The notes under the pieces: model-generated
Databases searched by the model: none
What the model saw: the letters and a program-made list of their open reading frames with translations, nothing else
Told to the model about the DNA's origin: nothing
Assembly (NCBI GenBank): GCA_916381525.1
Contig: CAKAEH010001347.1
Location: 1 to 64,000 of the forward strand
DNA: 64,000 bases
Source: Cercopithifilaria johnstoni
Lineage: Eukaryota; Nematoda; Chromadorea; Rhabditida; Onchocercidae
Direction: 5' to 3'
Shown: piece after piece, positions 1 through 11,868 of the stretch
How the letters are laid out: each line of letters opens with the position of its first letter
Position numbering within the stretch: position 1 is the first letter of the stretch
Position numbers and translations under genes: made by a program

Positions 1-3000
1 TCGTCAATTCATCTTCACAATTAAACTTTCTTCTGCATAGGCAATTGATAATAAGATTTTCAGTATCATATATTTCACCTATTACCGTCGCTCAACTCAT
101 TGCTTCTCATTCAGACCACTTATTATTTGCCACTTTGATTTACGAACGTTCTTTCCTGTCTTACTTAGTTAATAATGATAATTTCATCCTTACTTAGTTT
201 ATTTGAAGCCCTTGTTTATACTTCTTCCGTATTTTGACACTTTCATCTGTCATGAAAGCAACTGTTGTGATAACTGTTTTAAGTCGGTTTCCATGAAATG
301 CATTGATCTGCAGTTTTTTTAAATTGTTATATTCAGTGAGCTCCTTGCATTAAATGCATTATTGATCTTTTTTAAATTTATTTCACATTGTTGCCATCCC
401 TTTTTCTAACTAATTTTTAACTGATTATTTTTGATGTGATCTGAATCATATTTATATCATTGGAATAAATGCCTTTTGTAACTTTTTAATAGTACTTACA
501 AATAATTTTCATGTGTAGAATTCTGAAACTGCTCCTGATGAAGGCTTTGAAAACATCGCTTCACAATATGATAGAATCTGAACGATCGGCATGAAGCTGC
601 TAGCTATATGTTTTCTTTTTTTAGCTGTTTCGAAGATCCCCGAAAATTTAAAAAATAATTTCACAAAGCACATAAAGAAGAGTATATCCATGCTTTTTAA
701 ATTACTTTCAAGCCTTCATGTGTTCAAGCCTTGTGTAACTACTCTAACATCTTTCACAACTAATACGCAGGGACTGTTCAGATCAACGATTTTATATAAG
801 CACGCACCGCACAGCAACCCAGATATTTAATAAACGAATTTCCATACTGTAACTTTATTTCTTGGAACAGGATGGTAGGTTAGGGAAGAGCAATAAAACG
901 ATGTTATGGAATACTTTTTGAGAAATTGATGTATATATATTATAGCTGTCTTCAGATGTCATTGGCATCAAAGTCCAATTCAGTAAAAGCAAGCGAATAT
1001 GCTTTGGACCAGTTGTTAAAAACTTGGTACAGTTGTATTTGAAGTACGATAGCTGATACTAAATAAGTTTTATTTTCATTCAAACATATACAGTGACATG
1101 TACTTCTATTTTGGTCACTTCCGAGAGTTATACAGGTGAAAGAAGAAAGGGACTTATAAGCAAATGTTTTTTCAGAATTTGTATAAGTTAAAATCGAAAA
1201 GGTATGAGTGGTATTGACAATGGATATGAATTATCGAAAATGATCAAGACAAGTTCTGTTTTGAAATTTTCGGCAATTTGCTGCATTTCTATTTGTATTC
1301 ATACATACCGTTTACTATTGTAATCAGCAATGTATTGCTTGTTGTTGCAGTATTTCGGAAATGTTCTTTGCGTTGCTAATCGTTGCTAATCATTTTCTTG
1401 TATCGTTGATGTTGACTTAAATGATCCTCAGAGATTTTAAAGTTATCTTATTTTTAAGAAGCTCCAAAAATAATCGTATATTTTTCAGTATATATTTTGT
1501 TGCTTTTATTATGAAGTACTTTTATTTATCTTTAGATTATGTTCATATCAATATTTTGCTGCAACGGCGATAATGGCAGAATTGATGGCGATAAATTTCA
1601 GGCGGAAAAAGTTGTTTCTCATTTGTGATGTTTTACGCGCTGCACTAAACAGCGCACATGGCTCGCTTGTCCTCCCTTGTTATTTCCTTGTACTCTTTTG
1701 TCGTTTTTTCCTTTACGAGCCTTCATTCATATCTCAGATGTGCAAAAAACTGTCCCTTCTGTTGTCTAACTTCGTTGCATCAGTAGGATTCTTAGACGTT
1801 ACGTGAAACAATATGTATTTGTGGACAGAAACTTTTAGAATACTTTTCACTTTTTCAGCAGTGCTGAAAACGAAGATCGGTTTATAAATTTCTTGAGTAT
1901 TATTCTCGAGATCCTGTAGCCATTGAAACAAGGTTTGAGAAGGTCAGGGATATTGAAACTTTTTTTGTCACAGGTCTCACTGTGACAAGTTGAAATTGAG
2001 TATCACCCGGAAATTGGGTTTTAACAAGAGCGGTGTTTTGCTCCGAGTGCAGGCATTTCAACACTTAGAAACTACTCACAGTGAATGTCTCTGAATGCTT
2101 GATAAACGACAAAGGAGCAAAGAATTGGAAAAACAAAGACTGATGATAAATAGAAGTAAGGTGCGATAAATAAATGTGCCGATGACGAATTTGGTTTATG
2201 ATCGCTTCAAGTTTCACTTCGTTAGTTCACGTGAGAGATACCATGTTAACGGAGATATGATTGATCTTTTTTTGTTTTTTGCTTCATATAATTCTTCTCG
2301 TCGTTTTTCATTACCCATTTAAATGCACTCTTGTATTGGGTGAAGTTTTCCACTCACCAAAATCAATTCAAAGTAAAGAACCACAAATTAAGTCCAAATC
2401 TTTCATAGATAACATTTATGTGATTCTATCAAATCATCCTTGACTGTACTTCGATTTTCGCTAAATTTTTTAATAATATCTTCTTATATTACTTATAGAA
2501 TTGCTGAATAAGCATGATTTTCGGGATGTGAGTGACAAACAAAGATGTCGGATTCAGAAGTTCACTCTGTATACAGTAGCGGACACATTCGCAAAGTGCA
2601 CATGCTACCAAGAACTTGCAAAATAAAGTGAATTAAGAGGAAATTGCGTAAGACATACTAATTTATTAATCAAAGGGGTCTGATGTAATATTTGAGTCGC
2701 ATCCAAATATGAAGAGATTATAAAATGGATCGAAACTTGCAGGTCGTTCAAGTAACTCAACTTAAATATCATGGATTTGAAACACACACACACACACAGC
2801 ATTCTTTCTTATTTCAAGCCAGGAATTTGAACTTCAATTTCATTTGCCGAGACACTTTTCTGAAGACACAAAAGAGCGCTCGTATGCTCAGTACTACAGG
2901 ACAGACTTACATACTTCAGGATTAGCAGCCTAGTATCGTAAATTCCTTGCAACATGTTGCATGCATACCCGATGATGATGATGATGATGAACGGTAGATT

Positions 3001-4640
3001 CTCGAGCACAGCTGATAGTAACCATGCAACCGCAATGAAATGTTCTACTGATCGATAGCATCATTAACATCGCTTTATTGTATTAGCACAGTGCTCGATA
3101 ATCCCTCAAAACATTGGAAGGAATAGGTAAAATTGATCTTTTATGAATCCTTTAGAGTATGAATCTTTAAGAGAGGGAATATCTCGATGCTCTTGCATTG
3201 AGGGATGTAAACGGGTATTAAGACTTCCTCATAAAGTCAAAAGAGCAATACATTACGCACGTCATTTGCAAATCACCGAATTCGTCATCAATTGATATTA
3301 GCAGGTTTGTGATATAAGCTGCAGTTTATGTAAAAGTAGCACATTTTCTCAATGCAGTTTTCAATATTAATTTCAATATTGAAATATCGAAATCAATATT
3401 TTGGGTGGAGGAGATAGGAACAATCATTTATTTGAAAGTAGTTGCGATTTTTAATGGTGAACAGCTGTGGGTGACGACGCTATTTCCGTCAAAATTCATG
3501 AATTTAGCCCTCTTTCTAACTTGCGAAAAGACAGAGGCTATGCCGCCAGCGTTATTTTCTTCCCTACCTGAACCTTTGACTCCTCTACCTACTTACCTAA
3601 CCCTCTGATATAAATTTGAACATTTCTGCAACAGAATAACACAAAGTGTAAAGTGAAGGAAACAGTAATAGTAGCCGTCCAGAAAATCGAAAATCCTCTG
3701 AATGTATTCGCTGCTTCCCCGCTTTCTCGTTTTATTTCATCCTTTTGGTCTTTGATGACTGCGCTCTTCGACTGCTGTGGCTGACTGATTAATACATGTG
3801 TGTAAAGCTGCCCCCTACATTCCGAGAAAGAAAAGTACAATGCAACAAAAGTTTTCTTTCTTTTTGAGAGTTTTTATCGAAATAAACTGAGATGGTCAGA
3901 AAGACAGAAGAAACGGCTAAGAATCCGGAAAAACCAACAATCAATGGGTCGATCGGCCAGTCGTTCAGTTAGTCAATCAATCGATCAATCAGTTGATCAG
4001 CCACTAGTCATCTATCCAGCAGGTTAGTGAATCAGTTAGCTAATCATAAGAAATCAGCCAGTGGGAATAAAAATAACAGAAAGGAAAAAGGGACAATGAA
4101 TTTGATTTGGTAAATAACGGAGGAAATAAGTGGTATTGGTTATCATGCATTTCACGTGCATCTCAGAAACCTGTTTAATTGCAATTCCATCCGCCTCTTC
4201 TCTCCCCTGCCCTCTTTCCGTATAACGATGTATACAGATCGACTATCACCGACAGAGTTAGCTGCTACACCAGTAAGAGCCTAACCCAGCCAGATCTCTT
4301 CTATACTTTCTTGCTCATTCTATTACTGTAATTTTGGGTCGTTAGCATTTTGATTTATGGCAAGGAAGTTGTTCACTGTTTGTTAATGATCACTCTGTAA
4401 CAACGCATTTTTATGATTGTGCGACTACAGAAAACCGATCTCCTGAAACTTCCGGAATTCTCCATTTTCAGATTCACACTTCTCGCTGTCTCTTATTCAT
4501 CTTATCAAATTTAAGAACTGATCCTGTCTTAATTACACCTCACGAAATACCAAGAAAATGCGGAGGAAAAGAAGTTATACTGGTGACAACAAAAAAATTT
4601 AATAAATACAACAGCCATCATTATAACACCCTCAAAAGAT
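1..4640. other. Non-coding flank, no gene supported
   Basis: No exon chain or recognisable domain was found on either strand. Short ORFs occur, for example 591-830 (+, 79 codons, hydrophobic start beginning MKLLAICFLFLAVS) and 1573-1806 (+), but they lack flanking splice logic or family resemblance and fit chance in AT-rich DNA. A (CA)n run lies near 2785-2800 and a (GAT)n run near 2970-2990. Confidence 0.5.
3950..4050. repeat. Degenerate short tandem repeat (AATCAGTCGATC-like)
   Basis: This stretch is a succession of variants of GATC, AATC and CAGT words (gatcggccagtcg, then agtcaatcaatcgatcaatc, and so on). It reads as an eroded short-period tandem repeat. No coding capacity is evident. 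Confidence 0.5.
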
Positions 4641-4653
4641 ATCCCATATCTTT

Positions 4654-4922
4654 TATTCACCAAAAGTTAGTAAAATAATAACATAAACTTCAGGATAGCC
4701 GAAAAACCAAAATAAATGGTGATTGTCTTTCTTTCTTGTATTAAAAAATGAAGTATTAAAATTACAATCAAAAAAAAAAAATAAAAGAGAACCAGCTAAA
4801 ATTGGACACCAACAAAAAGAAGTCAAATAAGAAGTCCAAACAAACATACTTACCTGACCTAAAGTAACAGCAATAGAACGTATATCCTGAATAGGTATAT
4901 AAAATTAATAGAACCTAATATG
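4654..4922 (-). pseudogene. cox1: Nuclear mitochondrial insertion: decayed cox1 fragment
   Basis: The minus strand encodes a stretch of cytochrome c oxidase subunit I. Recognisable blocks are MFVWTSYLTSF, LAGSLLF, FNTSF and HLFWFFGYPEVYVIIL, in correct order. Upstream, around 4850-4920, a further piece (GSINF, then a block like RSIAVTLGQ) is only readable with frame breaks. Internal residues are missing after LTSF and before HLFWFF, and the reading ends in FGE plus a stop, so it cannot make COX1. The PEVYVIIL wording resembles spirurid/filarial COX1 as I recall it. The flanks are ordinary nuclear AT-rich sequence. It is a NUMT, not a gene. Confidence 0.85.
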
Positions 4923-4929
4923 TCTAGAG

Positions 4930-7900
4930 ATAACTGTGGCTCTCTCCTCGGCGGCTACTCAGGAAAGTTGTATGAATATTGGGAACCAAAATGGAAATGA
5001 AAATGCTTGTCAGTGGGATATCCCGAAAGCGTGTATTCCCGAATTAAAAAAGTCAGATAGTTTCGCTCATTTTTAATTTCTTTCGGGGTCATAATAATGA
5101 GAGTTGATGGAATTACGAAAGCGAGGAGGAAGATATTGGATGATGTTATTATGATGTAAAGCAACTCGTGATTTCCTAATCAAAAAAAAATTAGCAAAGG
5201 AATGGGAAATGGTAGTGATGTAGTATGAACTGGATAAACAATCTGAGATGGTATATCGTGCTCTACAAAGTTTTGCCTAACCTTTGGAGTCACGTAAAAG
5301 ATGCTAAATTGGCAAAGAGAATTCTAATCTTCATCGTAAAGTGGTTACCAAGTTACTTCTTGTAGTATATATTGATTCTACAGTGCTTGCTATTAACTTT
5401 TCGTTTAAATTTCATCGTCTAAAAGGAGCAAAAGCATCGAATTGTTTATTACAAATGTGAGTATGTTGTGTGTGTGAGTGCATGGGTGTTTTTTTGACAC
5501 AATTTTAGATATTGTCATCACTAAGAAAAGACAGAAGACAAGACATCCATCGATATTGTCACTTCCAAAGTAATTGATGGTCTCGTGGAGTGAATAGGTG
5601 CAATCTTTAATGCCTTATTTGAGAATTCCACTACCGCACCACATTCCTGCTGTTCTCTTGGTTTTTGCAATGTTCACTGGTTTCATTTCCATATCCGAAA
5701 ATTGCTGATGTAAGGGGTCATTTTTGAATAATAATTTGAGATGTCCTTGTATTTTCCAATTTGGCTTTTAAATGGGCCGGTCGATCACCAAGCCTCAACT
5801 GTATGATCAACTTTGTTAACGGCAATTTTCTAGAATTTCTGCAATATCAACTGTGCATTGCTGTCAGCGATGTTTCTTGAAAAATGAAGCTTTGATGCAC
5901 CACGCATGTGTCTTGCAAACCAATTACAAATATGTGTTGCATTGTATATTTGTATGCCTGTGTAGATGTGGATTTCTTTCGAAAAATAATAAGTAAAAAT
6001 GGCAAACTCAGAGAGAAGATGAATCGGCCGTCATATAGTTTCAAGTAATTGTTCCGATGTTGAACAATCGGAAGACAACTATTACGTATGAAATATATTA
6101 TTCAATGGTCAGGAAAACTAGAAAGCATACAAAAATGCGTCCAAGTAACTTTTCCGTGAGACCAGTAATCGCGAATCCACCATAAAGGGAGCGAAGTTAA
6201 AGGTAAGATTCCAGGTTACCCTGAATTGTAAACATCTAAAAGAAAAAATAATGCAAAACTTTCTCATAATTACGGAATCGGATGTGAAGATAAAGTAAAA
6301 ATTTGGACTGATTATTTGATATATCTATGTATATTTATATATGTATATATTTGCGCCCCATATAAAGTATTGGCGTGAAGCTGAGATCATGCAAGCATGC
6401 GACAATCTGTTTAAGTGTCTTGTCTTTGCAAGTCTCATCATAATTTCATCGAATTTCGTTCCCTCAACCTCAAGGTGTAATAACACATATCAGGTTAACA
6501 TTACAATTAATAGGAATGAAGGAAGCAATGTTCTTGCTATAATTGCTATCACTGGAACAGCAAGTTTGAGCCCACGTTACGCTTCAAAGCTCCTTTCTCC
6601 CTTGCCCATTCTTCAGTCTATTGACGACTTCTGTCCTTTTAATTCTGAACTTTCTCAAATCTCATTCTGTCAAGTTTTTTTTTTGTAAACTGTTAATTGA
6701 TTGAGCAGTTTCTGCATTCACGAAAAATGTGCATGTTTTGCAATGTTCTTCATAGTCAGTAATCTTATTTGCTAAGGTATTTACTATAGTATAGCCAACA
6801 AAATCAAAAGTAATAAACTACATCGATTTTGTTTAAGTGCCACTAGTGGAAGCTTGAGTTGATTATCAGATGCCCAACAGAACTTCTGTTGCCCGCACTA
6901 AGGTTGAATTACCTAAGCTTGGACTGTTTAATGTAATGAAGTGAAGAAACTTAAAAGCATCAAATACAATTCATGTGGCTTCAGTAAGGAAAAAAGGATG
7001 ACATGTGGGCAAGAGAGAGGGTGAAGTGAGTAGAACAACATTCATTCCAAATGGCACACGTCATTCATATTCACTCCCTTCATTAGCTTGAATCAATTCA
7101 AACCATTCATTCCTTCGTTCACCATCTTAACGTCACTGCGGTATACACATTTCCACTTTCAAAACAAATGTATTTGTTGTACAGATAAAAGAGAAGGTTC
7201 GAGAAATGAATGGGATGGTTCCTGGAAGAGTAGCAACTATCTCACACTTCACTTCAATCTCTCACCTCACTTACTTCTCTGATCTGTCCTTGCAGAAGCC
7301 AACTGTTTATAGTAGGCAGACACTTTGCTCCACTCATCCCATATCTCCCTTCTTTTTTCGGCATTTTCACTAAGTTTTTAACAAAATTTAATTCCGCCAC
7401 TCCTATAGCACACCTCACTGTGTCACCTGGATAGCCTTACGTGACACCTTTTCCTGAAGGTTCACTGCCATTTAATGGCTTTTTTTGAAAGAATCAGCAC
7501 TGGCTTCCATTGCTCTCCCCTCTTTCATTAATGTCATTTACCATTTATCTATCCCGTCCCTTCTGGGTATGCAATAAGGTCTCTGGTAGAACGAACGGCT
7601 TAACCACTTCCTCATTCCGATGTCTCTGGACTCAGCACATCCCTCACTATCACTTTAATCCTTCATCATCTCTCTTTTTCTCTTCTCCCTCTCTATGTTA
7701 TTATTATTATTATTATTAATATTATTGTTATTTATTATCATTATTAATTATTATTACTAAAGCTGTTATCATCACAACAATCACCTCACCGCACCACCTT
7801 TTCCCTCTACTCCGTTGGGACCAATGCAGCTTCACGCCTTCCCTGCAAATAGCGATTATATCGGGGTGATTAGTGAAGGTGGTGCGATTGGAACCACCAG

Positions 7901-8190
7901 TGGTTACCCAACTTGTGCCACAATATCATACGTACACACACATACATACAAATACACATATATACAGATGCGGACAGACGGTCACACACACAGACAGAGA
8001 CAGACAGACACATATATAGGGTCATCGTCCGGGTCCACTGAAATGTGAAAAGGCGTGTAAACCTGAGCAGCACTTGCAATGCTCTACGAGCAGTCAGTGA
8101 TTGAGTCAGTCAGTCAGCCACCATCACTACTCGAAACGTCCTGCCATGCCTATATATAAGAACTACTCGCTTATTTACATCTTTCTTCAT
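4930..8190. other. Intergenic sequence with microsatellites
   Basis: No confident gene. An ORF at 6389-6688 (+) starts with a plausible signal sequence (MQACDNLFKCLVFASLIIISS) followed by possible N-glycosylation sites, but nothing else supports it. Simple repeats include (TTA)n at 7697-7760 and a CA/CAGA-rich run at 7930-8015. Confidence 0.45.
7697..7762. repeat. (TTA)n microsatellite
   Basis: A near-pure run of TTA/TTAT units. Similar TTA/TTG runs recur in intron 2 of the mdl-1 gene. Confidence 0.8.
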
Positions 8191-8194
8191 ATAG

Positions 8195-8304
8195 GTGCGG
8201 AGGACCGCGAGCAGTCTGCCAGCGGTGCTCCTGGCAGTTGCAGTTGCTATAGGAAGCACAAGAAGCCCAGCCTATCCTATGATATCCTTACCTCACCCTC
8301 ATAT
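8195..8304 (+). CDS. Candidate coding exon, signal-peptide-like (unassigned)
   Basis: The segment is bounded by an acceptor-like ATATAG and a good donor (GTATGT) and stays open for 36 codons plus two bases. Its GC content is well above the surroundings. The peptide has arginines, then a hydrophobic core (LPAVLLAVAVAIG), then a small-residue region resembling a signal-peptidase site (STRSPA) before YPMISLPHPH. That is how the second exon of a small secreted or neuropeptide precursor could look. I could not find partner exons with matching phase, and the (GT)n microsatellite just downstream complicates the donor. It could be noise. Confidence 0.25.
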
Positions 8305-8380
8305 GTATGTGTATATATGTGTGTGCATGTATGTGTATGTGTATGTACGTACATATGTCTGTATGCGTGTGTCTGTCACC
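8300..8380. repeat. (GT/AT)n microsatellite
   Basis: Alternating GTATGTGTATAT-type units run through this interval, immediately downstream of the candidate exon. Confidence 0.75.
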
Positions 8381-9001
8381 ATTTCTCGTCGACCGCCAGC
8401 CTTAATTGGGCAGTTAGAACGGCATTAAAACCCAGCTGAATGACGGCTTGTAAACACAATGGCTTGTAAATACAGTGCTCTTTCCCAGGAATCACAGGGA
8501 GGAAGCAGTTGTTCTTTGACTGTGTCAAGTTGCTCGGTATGGCTAGCACAGCTGTCGTTCATCGGTTCTTCCGTTGTAGATTGCTGATAAGATATTGATA
8601 TTATTGTGATTCATGCATCCATGATTGCATAGCAGTCATCCTCCTCATTAATGGATCATACTCTGTTATAGCATATTTCACCGGGTGATTTCTTTTTATG
8701 GATCGGAGACATTCGCCTTTCTGTTTTTCACAACTTATATCCGCAGCGCAGTACATCGAAAAAGCACGGAATGTTCCGGATACTTGCCTCAGTATGTCTT
8801 ACCCTTTTTCGCATTATTTTCTAAAATGAGATGAGTTTATATAAGTTATACCGAAACAGGAGACATTGTTACGATGCAACCTTTCGGCCAAGTTGGAGAT
8901 AGTGCCTTAACCAGCTAGCAGCCAGCATTTCCGTTTGCATAATGCGTCCAGAATATGCCACATCATATTCCTGGGATGGTTAGTTGCAATAGCGGGAAGA
9001 A

Positions 9002-11868
9002 ATGTTTGGAAATAGTTTCGAATTTGGATTTAATTTTCCAGTTAGCGATGAAAGCAGCGGCGATTCATTCGTAACCAAAGGGGTATTAGGACAAAGTACG
9101 ACATGTTCCATTGCGTCCACGTCATCATTGGGATGTTTGTCGGATCGAAGCTCATCAATCCCATCACCACGACATTTTCAGACACCTCCACCAGAATATA
9201 GCAGGAGACATCGGCCATATCCTTCTGTAAGCAGTGCACGTCATAGCAGGTTAGTTTTAACATATTCAAAAGGAAGTGCATTATTGAAAGGTACAGCACG
9301 CACGTTTGCGCGCACTATAACCTGCATTCACATATAATGCTTCTCCCCTTGACATCATTACACTGCAGAACTATATGCTTAAGAAAATAACGCTGCATCT
9401 TTTGCGTATTTATTTGCATGCCTTAAAGTATTTCTTCCTAAAAAGAATACAGTTCCAGCGAGAATGTGTAATTTTATAGCTTGAAATGGCCTGCGTCCCT
9501 TTATAATTTCACATTTCTTCATTTCCCGAAAGACCATCATCATCATCATAGTAAATCGGGACAAAATATGCTTCTCTTTACATCAATTGCAAAAACACTA
9601 AACCTGCAAAACAAAGCAAATATGCATTTAATGCACCCTACTTTACAAATGTTTTTGGGTCTGCCTTCTCGTCCAGTCCTTTCAACTGCATTGCACGTGC
9701 TTCACTGCACGCATATTGTTATTGATGGCACGTGTGTAAACCGGTTCTGCCTTCTTTTCCTTCAAAACATTACACATTAGATTGATACATACATCACATG
9801 CATGTGTACGTACATGCACGGGCAGACACACACATACGCATACACATACATATATTCATGCATACATCCATCTGAACATAGATACATGTAATAAACTTAT
9901 TAAAGTGATTATAGTGATTAATTCATTCACTCTCAGAAGTTTTACTGGTAGACGAGTGGAGTCACTTTGAGAGATTTCTCGTCCCCGGTTTCCCGGAATA
10001 ATCGGACAGCTTCCTTCTACTTTTACTCAATATCGGATTTTTTTACAGTTAATCCTTTCTTGTTCAGCAACCCCCTTATTTGGATTAATAGGAGTCATGG
10101 TATGGAAAGGTAATTCCTGCTCAATCTAACAGTTTACTGAAAGACAAAGATTTTTCTGCTTTCCGCTCTATTTGTGTTATCACATCTATATGAAGGGGCC
10201 TTTTTAAGAATTATTAATCGCATTCTGATCAAAACAAATAGGGTATCAGAAGTTGTATATACCTAGTTACCTAAGAAAGTAGGTAATTAGATGGCTACGT
10301 CGCAAGGCACGTATAAATAAGAAGCCCACAGTGCACAAGTTATCCAGATAAATTTGACAGGTCTTCCCAAATTTCCTCATCAGTTTGTTCGGGTTTTATT
10401 TTATTTTATGATTTTATTTTATGCCGTACAGAAATTTTGGCGATGTATTGGGTATCTATAATGCTGAAGATGTACAAGTATTGCTTGTGGCTCAACAGGT
10501 GGTTTAAACGGATTTGGTTTGCTGGCTAGCGAAACTTTTGATTAGACCTGTGGATAAACAACGTAACGTACAGTGCATTTGGCGCACTGCATGATCAGTT
10601 CGAAAATATGTGTAAGAGATTATACATCGATGGCATACAAAATAATTGCCATCGGGAACTAGCTCATTTCCGCTTACGTATGGTTCTGCTGTGGCATATT
10701 CATGCATAAAAAGCGGTCGGTGCATAGAAACTTCATTTCTAGTTATCAAGTCGTTTTTGTTTATGAGTTATCCAGGACTAATATTTCGATTCCTTGCTTT
10801 TCTATGACACGAAAGTGAGATGCCTTTTTGCCAACATACTGATGTTACACCTGGAAGAAATACTTTAATGTCTGCTTCTGTCGAAAGATAGCTTGATCTG
10901 AAATGTTGTTGTTGATGTTATGTTCAACACACTTGATTGCATTTTGCATTACAGAGCCGCCCACAATGAATTGGAAAAGACACGTCGCGCTAATCTTCGT
11001 GGATATTTGGATAACCTGAAGGATATCGTTCCTTCTAGTTCCGACAATGCCCGCAATACAACTCTCTCTTTATTAACTCGTGCTAGAGATTATATTTTGG
11101 TCAGTTCTTCATTACCCTCTCATTGTTGTATGATGTAAAATAATGAATATGGCAAACTCTTAGATGAACAGATGAATTAAGCTATTTTTGGGGTGATTCG
11201 TCGCTGCAAACCATTGCATCACACATGTCCTATTCTCCATTTCGCTGTTCGCACTAGTGTTTCTTGTGCAGTCCGAACGGATCCCGAGACTACATTTTGA
11301 GAATGTCGCATTGTTTTTATCATTCATCTCTTTATTCACTTTATTATTATTTATTATTTTTTATTTGTTATTTATTATCAATTATTTATTATTTATTACT
11401 TGTTGTTGTTATTATTATTGTTATCGCTATTGTTATTGCTATTGTTATTGTTATTGTTATTTTCAGGAATTAGATAGACTTGTAAAAAGTGCGGAGGAGC
11501 GGAAGCGGCAGTTAGAAAAACGTCATTCGACTTTGCAACTAATGCTGGAAAGATTGCACCCTGAAAAAACACTAATACAGGAATCCCGTTCTGAAAGTGC
11601 GAGTACAATCTCAGCAGTTGACGACAACGATTATGGTACATTGTCATCATCTGCCTCTTCTTCTTCTTCAGTGACATTTTCTGATAACACATCATGCTTA
11701 GATTTTGGTTCTAAATTGTCAGTTTCATCAAGTAACTCTTCATTAGTTAGCTCTCCCGTCCAGCCATATCCTCCGTTCGATCCTTATCTCAATGGACTAC
11801 TTCCAGCATTACCATTGTGTTATCCCCGCATTTCTATGTATCCTTACCTCGATGTGCAGCCCCTGTGA
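9002..11868 (+). CDS. mdl-1: MAD-family bHLH-leucine zipper transcription factor
   Basis: Three exons, 9002-9249, 10955-11099 and 11467-11868, join in frame (phases 2 and 0) to a protein of 264 residues. Exon 2 carries the basic-helix-loop-helix region: HNELEKTRR is the E-box-contacting basic segment, followed by LRGYLDNLKDIVP and, after the loop, TTLSLLTRARDYI. This wording is that of MXD/MNT proteins rather than MAX or MYC. Exon 3 opens with a leucine-zipper-like coiled coil (ELDRLVKSAEERKRQLEKR...LMLERL), then a serine-rich tail ending near PYLDVQPL. Family members dimerise with MAX-like proteins and repress E-box genes antagonistically to MYC/MML factors. The start is the first ATG of an open exon (MFGNSFEFGFNF). 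I see no clear SIN3-interaction helix at the N-terminus. No same-strand neighbour is close enough to suggest an operon. Confidence 0.9.
9785..9860. repeat. CA/CATA-rich microsatellite in mdl-1 intron 1
   Basis: Runs of ACAC, ATAC and CATA within the 1.7-kb first intron. No other structure noted. Confidence 0.6.
11335..11460 (+). repeat. (TTA)n/(TTG)n microsatellite ending at a 3' splice site
   Basis: Intron 2 of the bHLH gene ends in about 120 bases of TTA, TTG and TTAT repeats that run straight into the acceptor TTTTCAG at 11460-11466. The repeat therefore supplies the polypyrimidine-like context of exon 3. Confidence 0.85.

Noticed and set aside
4955..5164. Minus-strand ORF next to the cox1 fragment, tested as an extension of the NUMT
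   Set aside because: Its peptide does not resemble COX1 or another mitochondrial protein I can recall, and similarity stops near 4922.
6455..6480. Sequence TTCCCTCAACCTCAAGGTGT resembling the lin-4 microRNA
   Set aside because: The seed region differs and no hairpin partner is visible, so it is a chance similarity.
11396..11695. 99-codon minus-strand ORF with poly-Asn
   Set aside because: Shadow of the TTA/TTG microsatellite and the mdl-1 zipper exon.
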